DNA of 64,000 bases from assembly GCF_000177195.2 (NCBI RefSeq), contig NC_015953.1, positions 2,604,001 to 2,668,000 of the forward strand, in the 5' to 3' direction. Origin of the DNA: Streptomyces sp. SirexAA-E (lineage in GTDB: Bacteria; Actinomycetota; Actinomycetes; Streptomycetales; Streptomycetaceae). Of this stretch, positions 51,912 through 61,888 are shown piece after piece. Both the position numbers and the translations under genes were made by a program. Each line of letters begins with the position of its first letter. Positions within the stretch are counted from its first letter, which is position 1. The notes under the pieces are model-generated. The model saw only the letters and a program-made list of their open reading frames with translations. It ran no database searches and was not told the DNA's origin.

Positions 51912-52568
51912 ATGGCGACAAGCCCTTACACCCGCGAGCGCCTCGATGACGCGGCCGCGTCGTCCCGGACGCTCTCGGAGGCACTGACGAAGCTCGGAAT
52001 CGACCCGAAGAGCTCGACCCGGCGTTACGTCCGGGACCGCATGAGGAAGATGGGCATCGCCACCGGGCACTTCGAGCGGGAGGGCGTTCGCTGGACCAGG
52101 GAAATCCTCGAGCCCGTGGTGGCCGAGTCAACGAGCGTGTACGAAGTACTGCGGCGCCTCGGCCTCGAAGCGGTGGGAGGCCACCACACCAACATCAGCC
52201 GCCGCATCAGGGCGTTCGGCATCGACACCTCGCACTTCACCCAGCCATCCCGATCCGGGGTGACGCGGCGGCGGCGCACCCCCGAGGAACTGCTCGTGGA
52301 GGACACGGCGCCCGGCGCCCGCCGCGTACCCGGCGCCCGCCTCAAGACGGCCCTGTCGGCGCACGGCATCCCGGAGCGCTGCGCCCTCTGCGGGACGGAA
52401 CCGCTCTGGCGCGGGCGTTCGCTCCCGCTCGAGGTGGACCACGTCAACGGCGACTGGCGCGACAACCGCCTGGAGAACCTGCGGCTCCTGTGCCCCAACT
52501 GCCACGCGGCGACCGACACGTACCGCGGTCGGGCCAAGGGGCACCGCGCCAGGAGCGGTGGCAGGTGA
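51912..52568 (+). CDS. HNH endonuclease (first of a tandem pair)
   Basis: 218 residues. The N-terminal ~120 residues contain two helical, HTH-like repeats (TLSEALTKLGIDPKSS..., TSVYEVLRRLGLEAVGG...). The C-terminus is a zinc-binding HNH nuclease: CALCG, LEVDHVNGDWRDNRLENL (the HNH His/Asn) and LLCPNCHAATDT. ATG 51912 follows GGAGGAG. DNA target unknown. The second HNH gene overlaps its stop by 4 bp. Confidence 0.85.
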   Translation: MATSPYTRERLDDAAASSRTLSEALTKLGIDPKSSTRRYVRDRMRKMGIATGHFEREGVRWTREILEPVVAESTSVYEVLRRLGLEAVGGHHTNISRRIRAFGIDTSHFTQPSRSGVTRRRRTPEELLVEDTAPGARRVPGARLKTALSAHGIPERCALCGTEPLWRGRSLPLEVDHVNGDWRDNRLENLRLLCPNCHAATDTYRGRAKGHRARSGGR

Positions 52569-53269
52569 GCCGAGGCAAGCGGTACACCCGTGAGCAACTG
52601 GTCAGGGCCGCGGAACAGTGCTCGGACATCGACGAGGTCATAGCGTTCTTCGGCACTCCTCCCTACGGACACCTCCGGCGCTATCTGTCACGGCGGTTCG
52701 CCCACTACGGGATCGACGTCTCCCACTTCACCCCCCGCGGGTCCGCCGGCGCGACACGGCCGGACCGGGGCACGCTTTGCGAGGCCGTGGCGAGCTCCCG
52801 CTCCTTGGCAGAGCTGCTACGCCGGCTCGGCCGCCCGGACAACGGGCACCAGCGAGGCCTCCTGCGCCGGTGGACAGCGGAAGAAGCCATTGCGACCTCG
52901 CATTTCCTCGGCCAGGCACACCAGCGCGGCCGACCGGCGCCGAAATCTGTTGGACGTCCCGAGGATGTACTGGTGAGGCATGCCGGCAAGCGCCGCACGA
53001 AGACCGCGTTGTTGCGGCGGGCGCTTTCCGAGATCGGCGTACCCGACCGGTGTGACGGGTGTGGAAGTGATCCGGTTTGGCGCGGCGCTCCGATCACCCT
53101 GGAGATCGACCACATCAACGGCGACTGGAGCGACGACCGTCCTGAGAACCTGCGGCTCCTCTGCCCGAACTGCCATGCGGTCACCAGCACATGGTGCCGA
53201 GGGGGCGCACGCAGGGCGGTGCGCCCCGCTGACTCGCTTACCACCTCGGCGGCCTGCCCGGTACGATGA
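52565..53269 (+). CDS. HNH endonuclease (second of a tandem pair)
   Basis: 234 residues, GTG 52565 overlapping the previous stop (GTGA). Same plan as its neighbour: helical repeats (DIDEVIAFFGTPPYGHL, SLAELLRRLGRPDNGH) and a C-terminal HNH (CDGCG, LEIDHINGDWSDDRPENLRL, LCPNCHAV). The two products are clearly paralogous. It ends 10 bp before a tRNA-Leu gene. Confidence 0.85.
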   Translation: MSRGKRYTREQLVRAAEQCSDIDEVIAFFGTPPYGHLRRYLSRRFAHYGIDVSHFTPRGSAGATRPDRGTLCEAVASSRSLAELLRRLGRPDNGHQRGLLRRWTAEEAIATSHFLGQAHQRGRPAPKSVGRPEDVLVRHAGKRRTKTALLRRALSEIGVPDRCDGCGSDPVWRGAPITLEIDHINGDWSDDRPENLRLLCPNCHAVTSTWCRGGARRAVRPADSLTTSAACPVR

Positions 53270-53278
53270 CAGGCGCGA

Positions 53279-53363
53279 GCGGCGGTGGTGCAACTGGCGA
53301 CACAGCAGACTTAGGATCTGTGGCCCGTGAAACGGCTTGAGGGTTCGAATCCCTTCCGCCGCA
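53279..53363 (+). tRNA. tRNA-Leu (TAG anticodon)
   Basis: 85 nt. Acceptor stem GCGGCGG (53279-53285) pairs with CCGCCGC (53356-53362); discriminator A at 53363. Anticodon loop CTTAGGA with TAG at 53312-53314; T-arm GGGTTCGAATCCC; long variable arm, as in leucine tRNAs. CCA is not fully encoded. Confidence 0.95.
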
Positions 53364-53368
53364 CCGGA

Positions 53369-53405
53369 AACGGCCTGCGTATCAGGGAATGATGCGCAGG
53401 CCGTT
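53369..53405 (+). terminator. Hairpin after tRNA-Leu
   Basis: AACGGCCTGCGTATCA (53369-53384) pairs with TGATGCGCAGGCCGTT (53390-53405), 16 bp with one wobble, directly after the tRNA. Confidence 0.75.
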
Positions 53406-53420
53406 CCCATGTCCGGTGGC

Positions 53421-54023
53421 TCAGCCCACCAACTCCCGCACCACCGGCACCAGCGCCCGGAACGCCTTGCCGCGGTGGCTGATGGCGTTCTTCTCCGCCG
53501 GGGTCAGTTCCGCGCAGGTCCGGGACTCGCCGTCGGGCTGGAGGATCGGGTCGTAGCCGAAGCCGTGCGTGCCGGCCGGGGTGTGGCGCAGCGTGCCCGT
53601 CAGCCGGCCCTCGACCACGCGTTCCGTGCCGTCGGGCAGGGCCAGGGCGGCGGCGCAGGCGAAGTAGGCGCCGCGGTGCGGGATGTCGATGTCGGAGAGC
53701 TGGGCGAGCAGCAGGTCCAGGTTGGCGGCGTCGTCGCCGTGGGTGCCGGACCAGCGGGCCGAGAAGATGCCGGGGGCGCCGCCCAGGACGTCGACGCAGA
53801 GGCCGGAGTCGTCGGCGACGGCCGGGTGGCCGGTGGCCTGGGCCAGGGCGTGGGCCTTGAGCAGGGCGTTCTCGGCGAAGGTGACGCCGGTCTCCTTGAC
53901 GTCGGGGATGTCGGGGTACGCGTCCGCGCCGACGAGGTCGTGGGTGAGTCCGGCGTCGGCGAGGATCGCGTGGAGTTCGGTGATTTTCCCGGCGTTGCGG
54001 GTGGCGAGGATCAGGCGGGTCAT
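53421..54023 (-). CDS. rdgB: RdgB/HAM1 non-canonical purine NTP pyrophosphatase
   Basis: 200 residues. LATRNAGKITELHAIL (phosphate-binding loop), DDSGLCVDVL and GYDPILQPDGE are the family motifs. It hydrolyses XTP, dITP and ITP to monophosphates and pyrophosphate, keeping deaminated purines out of DNA. Upstream neighbours (lipoprotein, rph) read in the same direction, an association seen in other Streptomyces. Confidence 0.95.
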   Translation of the reverse strand: MTRLILATRNAGKITELHAILADAGLTHDLVGADAYPDIPDVKETGVTFAENALLKAHALAQATGHPAVADDSGLCVDVLGGAPGIFSARWSGTHGDDAANLDLLLAQLSDIDIPHRGAYFACAAALALPDGTERVVEGRLTGTLRHTPAGTHGFGYDPILQPDGESRTCAELTPAEKNAISHRGKAFRALVPVVRELVG

Positions 54024-54033
54024 GCCTCGATTA

Positions 54034-54423
54034 TCAGGGGCTGCAGACCTTGCCTATTTCGGAGGCGGCGTCCGTGACAGGGGTGAGGTCGGGGGTGGCG
54101 TCGCCCTGGTCGATGGATGCCCGGACGCCGGTGACGCCCGCCTGGAGGTCGTCGACGGCCTGGGAGAGGTCGGCGTCGTCGGTGGTGTCGCCGAGGTTCT
54201 TCAGTTCCTTGTCGATCTCGTCGAGCGCTTCGGAGGCCTGGGTCGGGTCGTCGGAGGCGGTGGAGACGGCCTGCTGGAGGTTGCCGACGCTGGTGGCTAT
54301 CGCGTCGGCGGTGCGGACGCAGTCGAGGGCCTTGTCGACGGCCGAGCAGCCGGCCGCCGCGGTGAGCGTCAGCAGGGTGGCGGTGACGGCGAGTGCGGTG
54401 CGGTGGTGGCGGCGCGCGGTCAT
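54034..54423 (-). CDS. Small lipoprotein
   Basis: 129 residues from ATG 54423 after GGGAGGGA. Signal peptide ending in lipobox LTAAAGC, then a helical region of about 110 residues rich in Asp, Ala and Thr (probable coiled coil), with two further cysteines (LDCVR, KVCSP). Surface-anchored, function unknown; between rph and rdgB on the same strand. Confidence 0.8.
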   Translation of the reverse strand: MTARRHHRTALAVTATLLTLTAAAGCSAVDKALDCVRTADAIATSVGNLQQAVSTASDDPTQASEALDEIDKELKNLGDTTDDADLSQAVDDLQAGVTGVRASIDQGDATPDLTPVTDAASEIGKVCSP

Positions 54424-54522
54424 GTGCGGTCCCTCCCCGGTGGGATACGTGGACGGGCGCACGGTTCGACCCGTGCGCCCGTACCCGTCACGACGCTGTG
54501 CGCTGCGTTCTTGGTTGCTTCT

Positions 54523-55260
<738 letters not shown>

Positions 55261-55333
55261 GGCGTCGAGCCTATCGGCTGGCGGGGGTGGCTCTGTTCGG
55301 GTGTGCCGGGGGCCGCCGCTGGTCCCGGGCACG

Positions 55334-55383
55334 CCGCAGGCCCCGCTCCCCGGCCGGGGGAGCGGCGGGAGCGGGGCCTGCGG
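55334..55383 (-). terminator. Hairpin between EIIB and rph
   Basis: CCGCAGGCCCCGCTCCC (55334-55350) pairs perfectly over 17 bp with GGGAGCGGGGCCTGCGG (55367-55383). It ends the EIIB transcript upstream of rph. Confidence 0.8.
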
Positions 55384-55414
55384 GGTCTGTGCGCGGACGG
55401 GGTGGGTCAGCCGG

Positions 55415-55648
55415 TCACATCATGTCTTCGATGTCGGCGGCGATGGGGTCGGCGTCGGTGCCGATGACGACCTGGATCGCGGTGCCCATCTTCACGACGC
55501 CGTGGGCGCCGGCGGCCTTGAGCGCGGCTTCGTCGACCTTGCTGGGGTCGTGGACCTCGGTGCGGAGGCGGGTGATGCAGCCTTCGATCTCGTCGATGTT
55601 GTCGATACCACCGAGCCCGGCGACGATCTTCTCAGCCTTGCTGGCCAT
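55415..55648 (-). CDS. nagF: PTS EIIB component (GlcNAc/glucose family)
   Basis: 77 residues, a stand-alone EIIB with phosphorylation Cys24 in EGCITRLR. It receives phosphate from EIIA and passes it to the sugar in the EIIC. The gene is divergent from two EIICs with a dre operator between, the layout of the Streptomyces N-acetylglucosamine PTS (NagF/NagE), which is the reason for the symbol; sugar specificity is inferred. Confidence 0.85.
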   Translation of the reverse strand: MASKAEKIVAGLGGIDNIDEIEGCITRLRTEVHDPSKVDEAALKAAGAHGVVKMGTAIQVVIGTDADPIAADIEDMM

Positions 55649-55809
55649 GTCCTACTCCCTGGTCTTTCGTGCGTGGGCGGCCCACCGTGGGTCCGTTTCG
55701 TCACGGTAACGCACGGTTGGCCCAACTTCACGGGCGGGTAACCGCACGGTCCTCAATGATGACGATCACCGGTGCCCCGCCTCACGGAGGGACTCCACAC
55801 CGTATCCCA

Positions 55810-55825
55810 ACTGGTCTACACCAGT
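55810..55825. promoter_or_regulatory. dre operator (DasR site)
   Basis: ACTGGTCTACACCAGT differs from the DasR consensus ACTGGTCTAGACCAGT at one position and lies in the divergent EIIB/EIIC promoter, 43 bp before the first EIIC start. Confidence 0.88.
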
Positions 55826-55867
55826 CTGCAACGACCGCCAAACCTGAAGTGTTCCGGGAGGATGCCG

Positions 55868-57127
55868 ATGAGTGCGAACGCGGCGACAGCACCAGGGCGG
55901 AAGTGGTGGAACGGTCCGGTCCAGGGGCTGCAGAAAGTGGGCCGCAGCCTGCAGTTGCCGGTGGCCGTACTGCCGGCGGCCGGCCTGCTCGTCAGCCTCG
56001 GCAATCTCTTCGCCTCCTACCTCCACGGCGCCTTCTGGGACAAGACCTCCAAGGTCCTGCTCAACGGCGGCAACGCCATCCTGGACGGCACGGTCGGACT
56101 CCCCTTGCTTTTCTGCATCGGCGTCGCGATCGGCTTCGCGAAGAAGGCCGACGGCTCGACGGCTCTCGCCGCGGTCGTCGGCTTTCTGGTGTACCGGGGC
56201 GTCCTGGGGGCGTTCCCGGTGGACGGCACGGTGACCGAGGCGCTCCCGGAGGGCGAGCCGCAGAACCCCGGGGTGCTGGGCGGCATCCTCATCGGCCTGC
56301 TGACGGCCGTGGTGTGGCAGCGCTATCACCGTACGAAACTGGTGGACTGGCTGGGCTTCTTCAACGGCCGCCGGCTGGTACCGATCCTGATGGCCTTCCT
56401 GTGCGTGGTCCTCGGCGTGCTGTTCGGCCTTCTGTGGCAGCCGGTGGGTGACGCGCTGACCTGGTTCTCCAAGCAGCTGATCGATCTGGGTGCGTGGGGC
56501 GCGGCCATCTTCGGCTTCGCGAACCGGTTGCTGATCCCGATCGGCATGCACCAGTTCCTGAACACGTTCTTCTGGTTCCAGGCGGGCGAGTTCACCGGGG
56601 GCGACGGCCAGACCGTCCAGGGCGACATCTCCCGTTTCTTCGCGCAGGACCCGTCCGCGGGGCAGTTCACCTCGGGCTTCTTCCCGATCATGATGTTCGG
56701 CCTGCCCGCCGCCGCCCTGGCGATCGCGCACACCGCGCGGCCGGAGCGCCGCAAGGAGGTCGCGGGGCTCATGCTGTCCGTGGCGCTGACGTCGTTCGTG
56801 ACGGGCGTGACGGAGCCGCTGGAGTTCTCGTTCATGTTCGTCGCGCCGCTGCTGTACGGGGTGCACGCGGTTCTCACCGGCGTCTCGATGGGTGTCACCT
56901 GGGCCCTCGGCGTGCACGCGGGGTTCAGCTTCTCGGCGGGACTGATCGACTACGTCGTCAACTGGCATCTGGACACGAAGCCGTGGCTGATCATCCCGAT
57001 CGGGTTGTGCTTCGCCGTCGTCTACTACGTGGTCTTCCGGTTCGCGATCACCAAGTTCAACCTCCCGACCCCGGGGCGGGAGCCCGAGGAGGAGGAGAAG
57101 AGGGTCGAGGAGGACCTGACGAAGTAG
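55868..57127 (+). CDS. nagE1: PTS EIIC sugar permease
   Basis: 419 residues, ATG 55868 six nt after GGGAGG. Ten or so membrane segments of the glucose/GlcNAc EIIC family: LQKVGRSLQLPVAVLPAAGL, GFAKKADGSTALAA, GMHQFLNTFFWF and the GVTEPLEF (GITE-like) substrate loop. It translocates and, with EIIB, phosphorylates GlcNAc. The second EIIC follows 263 bp later with its own dre sites. The symbol follows the S. coelicolor NagE pair by family and context; which copy is dominant cannot be told. Confidence 0.87.
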   Translation: MSANAATAPGRKWWNGPVQGLQKVGRSLQLPVAVLPAAGLLVSLGNLFASYLHGAFWDKTSKVLLNGGNAILDGTVGLPLLFCIGVAIGFAKKADGSTALAAVVGFLVYRGVLGAFPVDGTVTEALPEGEPQNPGVLGGILIGLLTAVVWQRYHRTKLVDWLGFFNGRRLVPILMAFLCVVLGVLFGLLWQPVGDALTWFSKQLIDLGAWGAAIFGFANRLLIPIGMHQFLNTFFWFQAGEFTGGDGQTVQGDISRFFAQDPSAGQFTSGFFPIMMFGLPAAALAIAHTARPERRKEVAGLMLSVALTSFVTGVTEPLEFSFMFVAPLLYGVHAVLTGVSMGVTWALGVHAGFSFSAGLIDYVVNWHLDTKPWLIIPIGLCFAVVYYVVFRFAITKFNLPTPGREPEEEEKRVEEDLTK

Positions 57128-57274
57128 CATTCCGGCCGGGGCTTCTCCGGCCCGGCGCAGCCCTCGGACCTGTCGGTTCGGGGGCTTTCGGCGTGTCACC
57201 GAAAGTGGCTGCGGCGTCACCCCCCAAACAGGAAGGAAATTGCAGGTTCCTTATCTAACCCTCACCGTGCTAAA

Positions 57275-57307
57275 ACTGGTCTACACCACTGAGTGGTCCA
57301 GACCACG
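57275..57307. promoter_or_regulatory. Tandem dre operators (DasR sites)
   Basis: ACTGGTCTACACCACT (57275-57290) and, overlapping the next turn, GTGGTCCAGACCAC (57293-57306), both close to the DasR consensus, upstream of the second EIIC. Confidence 0.85.
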
Positions 57308-57390
57308 CGGCCGTCTCTACCGCCGCGTTCCTCGAGTCGTCGCCCCCCGAACCCTTCACACGGCGGCGCCTTGCCTACCGGAGGAAGTTC

Positions 57391-58692
57391 ATGAGTACGG
57401 ACACCGCTGCGGCGGCGGCTCCCGCGAAGAAGCGGGGCTCCGGCGTGTTCCAGGGCCTGCAGAAGGTCGGGCGCAGTCTCCAGCTGCCGATCGCCGTGCT
57501 GCCGGCAGCGGGCATTCTGCTCCGCCTCGGCCAGCCGGACGTCTTCGGCCCGGACGGGCTGGGCTGGGACCAGGTCGCCAAGGTCTTCGCGGGTGCGGGC
57601 GGTGCGCTGCTCGACGCGTCGTTCGGCCTGCCGCTGCTCTTCTGCATCGGCGTCGCGATCGGTTTCGCCAAGAAGGCCGACGGCTCCACGGCGCTCGCCG
57701 CCGTGGTCGGCTTCCTCACCTACTTCGCGGTGATCCACCAGTTCCCCATCGAGGTGGAGGGCGGCACGTACATATCGACCGGCCTCTTCGGCGGTGCGTA
57801 CCAGAAGGGCGAGGAGGTCACGGCCGCCGGGTTCCAGAACCCGGGCGTCCTGGGCGGCATCATCCTGGGCCTCCTGACGGCGGTGCTGTGGCAGAAGTTC
57901 CACCGCACCCGGCTGGTCGACTGGCTCGGCTTCTTCAACGGCCGCCGTCTCGTCCCGATCATCATGGCCTTCGTCGGTACCGCCATGGGCGTGCTGGTCG
58001 TCCTGGGCTGGGAGCCCATCGGCGACGTCATCACCGACTTCGGTGAGTGGATCACGGGTCTAGGCGCCGCCGGTGCGGGTCTCTTCGGCCTGATCAACCG
58101 CGGTCTGCTGCCGATCGGTATGCACCAGTTCGTCAACACGGTCTCGTGGTTCCAGATCGGTGACTTCACCAAGCCGGACGGTTCGATCGTCCATGGTGAC
58201 CTGACGCGGTTCTTCGCCGGCGACCCCGGCGCGGGCCAGTTCATGTCGGGCTTCTTCCCGATCATGATGTTCGGTCTCCCGGCTGCTGCTCTGGCCATCG
58301 CCCACACCGCTCGGCCCGAACGCCGCAAGGCCGTGACCGGCATGATGATGTCGCTGGCCCTGACCTCGTTCGTGACGGGTGTGACGGAGCCGATCGAGTT
58401 CGCGTTCATGTTCATCGCGCCGCTGCTGTACGCGATCCACGCGGTTCTCACCGCGCTCTCCATGGTCGTGACGTGGGCACTCGGCGTGCACGCCGGTTTC
58501 ACGTTCTCGGCCGGCTTCATCGACTACGCGCTGAACTGGAACCTGGCGACGAAGCCATGGCTGATCATTCCGATCGGCCTGGTCTTCGCGGTGATCTACT
58601 ACGCGGTCTTCCGCTTCGCCATCACGAAGTTCAACCTCACCACTCCGGGCCGTGAGCCCGAGGAAGAGGTCGAGGACCTCACCAAGGCGTAA
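57391..58692 (+). CDS. nagE2: PTS EIIC sugar permease (second copy)
   Basis: 433 residues, ATG after CCGGAGG. Same motifs as the first copy (GLQKVGRSLQLPIAVLPAAG, GMHQFVNTVSWF, GVTEPIEF) and about 70% of positions visibly alike. N-acetylglucosamine uptake across the membrane with EIIB. Two dre sites upstream imply DasR control. Confidence 0.9.
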   Translation: MSTDTAAAAAPAKKRGSGVFQGLQKVGRSLQLPIAVLPAAGILLRLGQPDVFGPDGLGWDQVAKVFAGAGGALLDASFGLPLLFCIGVAIGFAKKADGSTALAAVVGFLTYFAVIHQFPIEVEGGTYISTGLFGGAYQKGEEVTAAGFQNPGVLGGIILGLLTAVLWQKFHRTRLVDWLGFFNGRRLVPIIMAFVGTAMGVLVVLGWEPIGDVITDFGEWITGLGAAGAGLFGLINRGLLPIGMHQFVNTVSWFQIGDFTKPDGSIVHGDLTRFFAGDPGAGQFMSGFFPIMMFGLPAAALAIAHTARPERRKAVTGMMMSLALTSFVTGVTEPIEFAFMFIAPLLYAIHAVLTALSMVVTWALGVHAGFTFSAGFIDYALNWNLATKPWLIIPIGLVFAVIYYAVFRFAITKFNLTTPGREPEEEVEDLTKA

Positions 58693-58709
58693 GCCCTGAA
58701 CGGTCTGTG

Positions 58710-58751
58710 ACGAAGCCCCCACCTCCCGAGCAGGGACGGTGGGGGCTTCGT
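58710..58751. terminator. Bidirectional terminator after the second EIIC
   Basis: ACGAAGCCCCCACC (58710-58723) pairs perfectly over 14 bp with GGTGGGGGCTTCGT (58738-58751), between convergent genes. Confidence 0.85.
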
Positions 58752-58772
58752 CGTTCGTCGTGTGCCGGGGCC

Positions 58773-59525
58773 TCAGACCTCGTACACCGCGCCCGGCGCG
58801 GCCAGCTCGACCGGACCGTCGTAGACGTCGCGGGCGTCGGCGCGGTTGCGTTCGGCGTCGGTCCACGGCGGGATGTGGGTGAGCACGAGGCGGCCCGCGC
58901 CGGCACGGGCCGCGTACTCCCCCGCCTCGCGGCCGTTGAGGTGGAGGCCCGGGATGTCCTCCTTGCCGTGCACGAACGACGCCTCGCAGAGGAACAGGTC
59001 GGCGCCCTCCGCGAGTTCGTCCAGTGCCTCGCAGGTGCCCGTGTCGCCGGAGTACACGAGCGTGCGGCCGTTGTGCTCGATGCGGATGCCGAAGGTCTCC
59101 ACGGGGTGGCTGACCTGTTCCGTGCGCACCGAGAAGGGGCCGATCTCGAAGGAGCCGGACTTCAGCGTGCGGAAGTCGAAGACCTCGCCCATCGCGTGGT
59201 CGGACGGGGTGTCGGCGTGGGCGGTGGTCAGCCGCTGCTCCGTGCCCTCGGGCCCGTACACCGGGACGGGGGCGGGGCGGCCTCCGTCGAAGCGGTAGTA
59301 GCGGACGACGAAGTACGCGCACATGTCGATGCAGTGGTCGGCGTGCAGATGGCTGAGGAAGATGGCGTCGAGGTCGTAGAGACCTACGTGGCGCTGCAAC
59401 TCGCCGAGGGCGCCGTTGCCCATGTCGAGGAGCAGCCGGAAGCCGTCGGCCTCTACGAGGTAGCTCGAGCATGCCGAACCCGCGGACGGGAACGAGCCGG
59501 AGCAGCCGACGACGGTGAGCTTCAT
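58773..59525 (-). CDS. MBL-fold metal-dependent hydrolase
   Basis: 250 residues from ATG 59525. MLTVVGCSGS at the N-terminus, HLHADHCIDM as the zinc motif HxHxDH, SGDTGTCEALDEL (metal ligand Asp) and LTHIPPW (His). Cytoplasmic MBL hydrolase related to RNase Z-like phosphodiesterases; substrate unknown. Convergent with the EIIC gene and divergent from the PemK gene. Confidence 0.88.
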   Translation of the reverse strand: MKLTVVGCSGSFPSAGSACSSYLVEADGFRLLLDMGNGALGELQRHVGLYDLDAIFLSHLHADHCIDMCAYFVVRYYRFDGGRPAPVPVYGPEGTEQRLTTAHADTPSDHAMGEVFDFRTLKSGSFEIGPFSVRTEQVSHPVETFGIRIEHNGRTLVYSGDTGTCEALDELAEGADLFLCEASFVHGKEDIPGLHLNGREAGEYAARAGAGRLVLTHIPPWTDAERNRADARDVYDGPVELAAPGAVYEV

Positions 59526-59690
59526 GGAGCGTGAACCTCCGAGACGTGGGAACGGGGAGGGTTCGTGCGGTCCGTCGAGCGTAAGGCGCCGGACCACCGG
59601 TCGCTCCTCCACGGCCTGCCGTTGTGGGGGAACTCACCTGTGCTGTCACCGGTTCGATGGAAGCCGCGCACGGGCCGGTACGGTCGGGTG

Positions 59691-60179
59691 ATGAACACGT
59701 GGTGGTGGGTGGCGCTGGTCGTCGTGGTCCTGCTGGCTCTCGTCGCGTCGGTGGCCGACGGGTGGGGGCGCAGCGGTCGTGGGCCCAGGGGGCGGCGGCC
59801 GGGCGGGGCGGGCCGGCCGTCGGGGCGGGCGCCGGAGCGTACGCGTCCGCCGTCGCGGTCCCGGCCGGGCGGGGCGCCGCGGCCCGGGGAGATCTGGTGG
59901 GCGGACGTGCCGTACGAGGACGGGCCGGGCTCGAAGGACCGGCCGTGCCTGGTGCTGTCGGTGCGGGGCGGTACGGCGGTGGTCGCCAAGATCACCAGCA
60001 AGCTTCACGCGGAACGGCCCGGGGTGATCGCGCTCGCTCCGGGTGCGGTGGGTGACGCCGAGGGGCGGCAGAGCTTCCTGGAGACGGACGAGTTGCGGGA
60101 CGTGCCGGTGCGGGCGTTCAGGCGGAAGGCGGGCGAGGCGGACCCGGAGGTGTGGGACCGGGTGCGCGGGCTGGGCTGA
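59691..60179 (+). CDS. Membrane-anchored PemK/MazF-fold protein
   Basis: 162 residues. One N-terminal membrane helix (WWWVALVVVVLLALVASVAD), a 40-residue Gly/Arg/Pro linker, then a PemK/MazF domain (GEIWWADVPYEDGPGSKDRP, CLVLSVRGGTAVVAKITSK). Conserved in Streptomyces without an antitoxin, so it may be an RNA-binding or inactive relative rather than a toxin. Divergent from the MBL gene, convergent with cysM. Confidence 0.84.
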   Translation: MNTWWWVALVVVVLLALVASVADGWGRSGRGPRGRRPGGAGRPSGRAPERTRPPSRSRPGGAPRPGEIWWADVPYEDGPGSKDRPCLVLSVRGGTAVVAKITSKLHAERPGVIALAPGAVGDAEGRQSFLETDELRDVPVRAFRRKAGEADPEVWDRVRGLG

Positions 60180-60223
60180 GCCGGGCGCCCCGGGGCCTTC
60201 CGCGGCCGGGCCTGTGACGTCCG

Positions 60224-60257
60224 GAGCCGGGCGCGCCCCGGGGGGCGCGCCCGGCTC
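60224..60257. terminator. Bidirectional hairpin between PemK and cysM genes
   Basis: GAGCCGGGCGCGCCCC (60224-60239) pairs perfectly over 16 bp with GGGGCGCGCCCGGCTC (60242-60257). Confidence 0.8.
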
Positions 60258-60297
60258 GGGGCGGTGATGCGCTGGGGCGGATGCGTGGAGCGGGCGG

Positions 60298-61526
<1,229 letters not shown>

Positions 61527-61634
61527 GGCGTGGGCTCCTGTCGAAAGCGTGGAGTGTGCGGGGGCGTGCGTTGCTGCCCCGCGCGGGGGTGGTGCGTACG
61601 GGTGGGGCTCGGACCGCGGCTCAGGCCGTGCGGT

Positions 61635-61748
61635 TCACGGGCATGCCGCGGCGGGACACATCGCGCTGGACAGCCTGCACAGGTCGACGTGCAGCCGCGC
61701 GACGAGCAGCGTGCCCGGCGTCATTTCGCTCACGTCATGGGAAACCAT
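61635..61748 (-). CDS. Cysteine-rich leader peptide upstream of cysO
   Basis: 37 codons (starts MVSHDVSEMTPGTLLVARLH, ends ...CP) with three Cys codons near the 3' end (CRLSS, AMC, AAC). It matches the LVARRHVDLxRxSSxxC pattern of leader peptides found before sulphur-assimilation genes in actinobacteria. ATG 61748 lies just after TACGAT and is probably leaderless. Stalling at the Cys codons would report cysteine shortage; the effect on cysO is inferred. Confidence 0.75.
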   Translation of the reverse strand: MVSHDVSEMTPGTLLVARLHVDLCRLSSAMCPAAACP

Positions 61749-61888
61749 GCGGTCATCGTATCGATTCCCCACCGGGAACCCGGAGTGTGATCCCACATGG
61801 TGGATGGCGGGCGTTCGCCACGTGGACAACGGTCGTACGGAGACGGCCCGGGCCGGGGGCGGGGCGCTCGGCGCCCGCCCCCGGGAGG

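Noticed and set aside
53279..53363. Integrated element using tRNA-Leu as an attachment site
   Set aside because: No copy of the tRNA 3' end and no integrase was found in the window; the HNH genes lie before, not after, the tRNA.
59691..60179. Classical toxin-antitoxin pair
   Set aside because: No antitoxin frame lies on either side; the neighbours are an MBL hydrolase and cysM.
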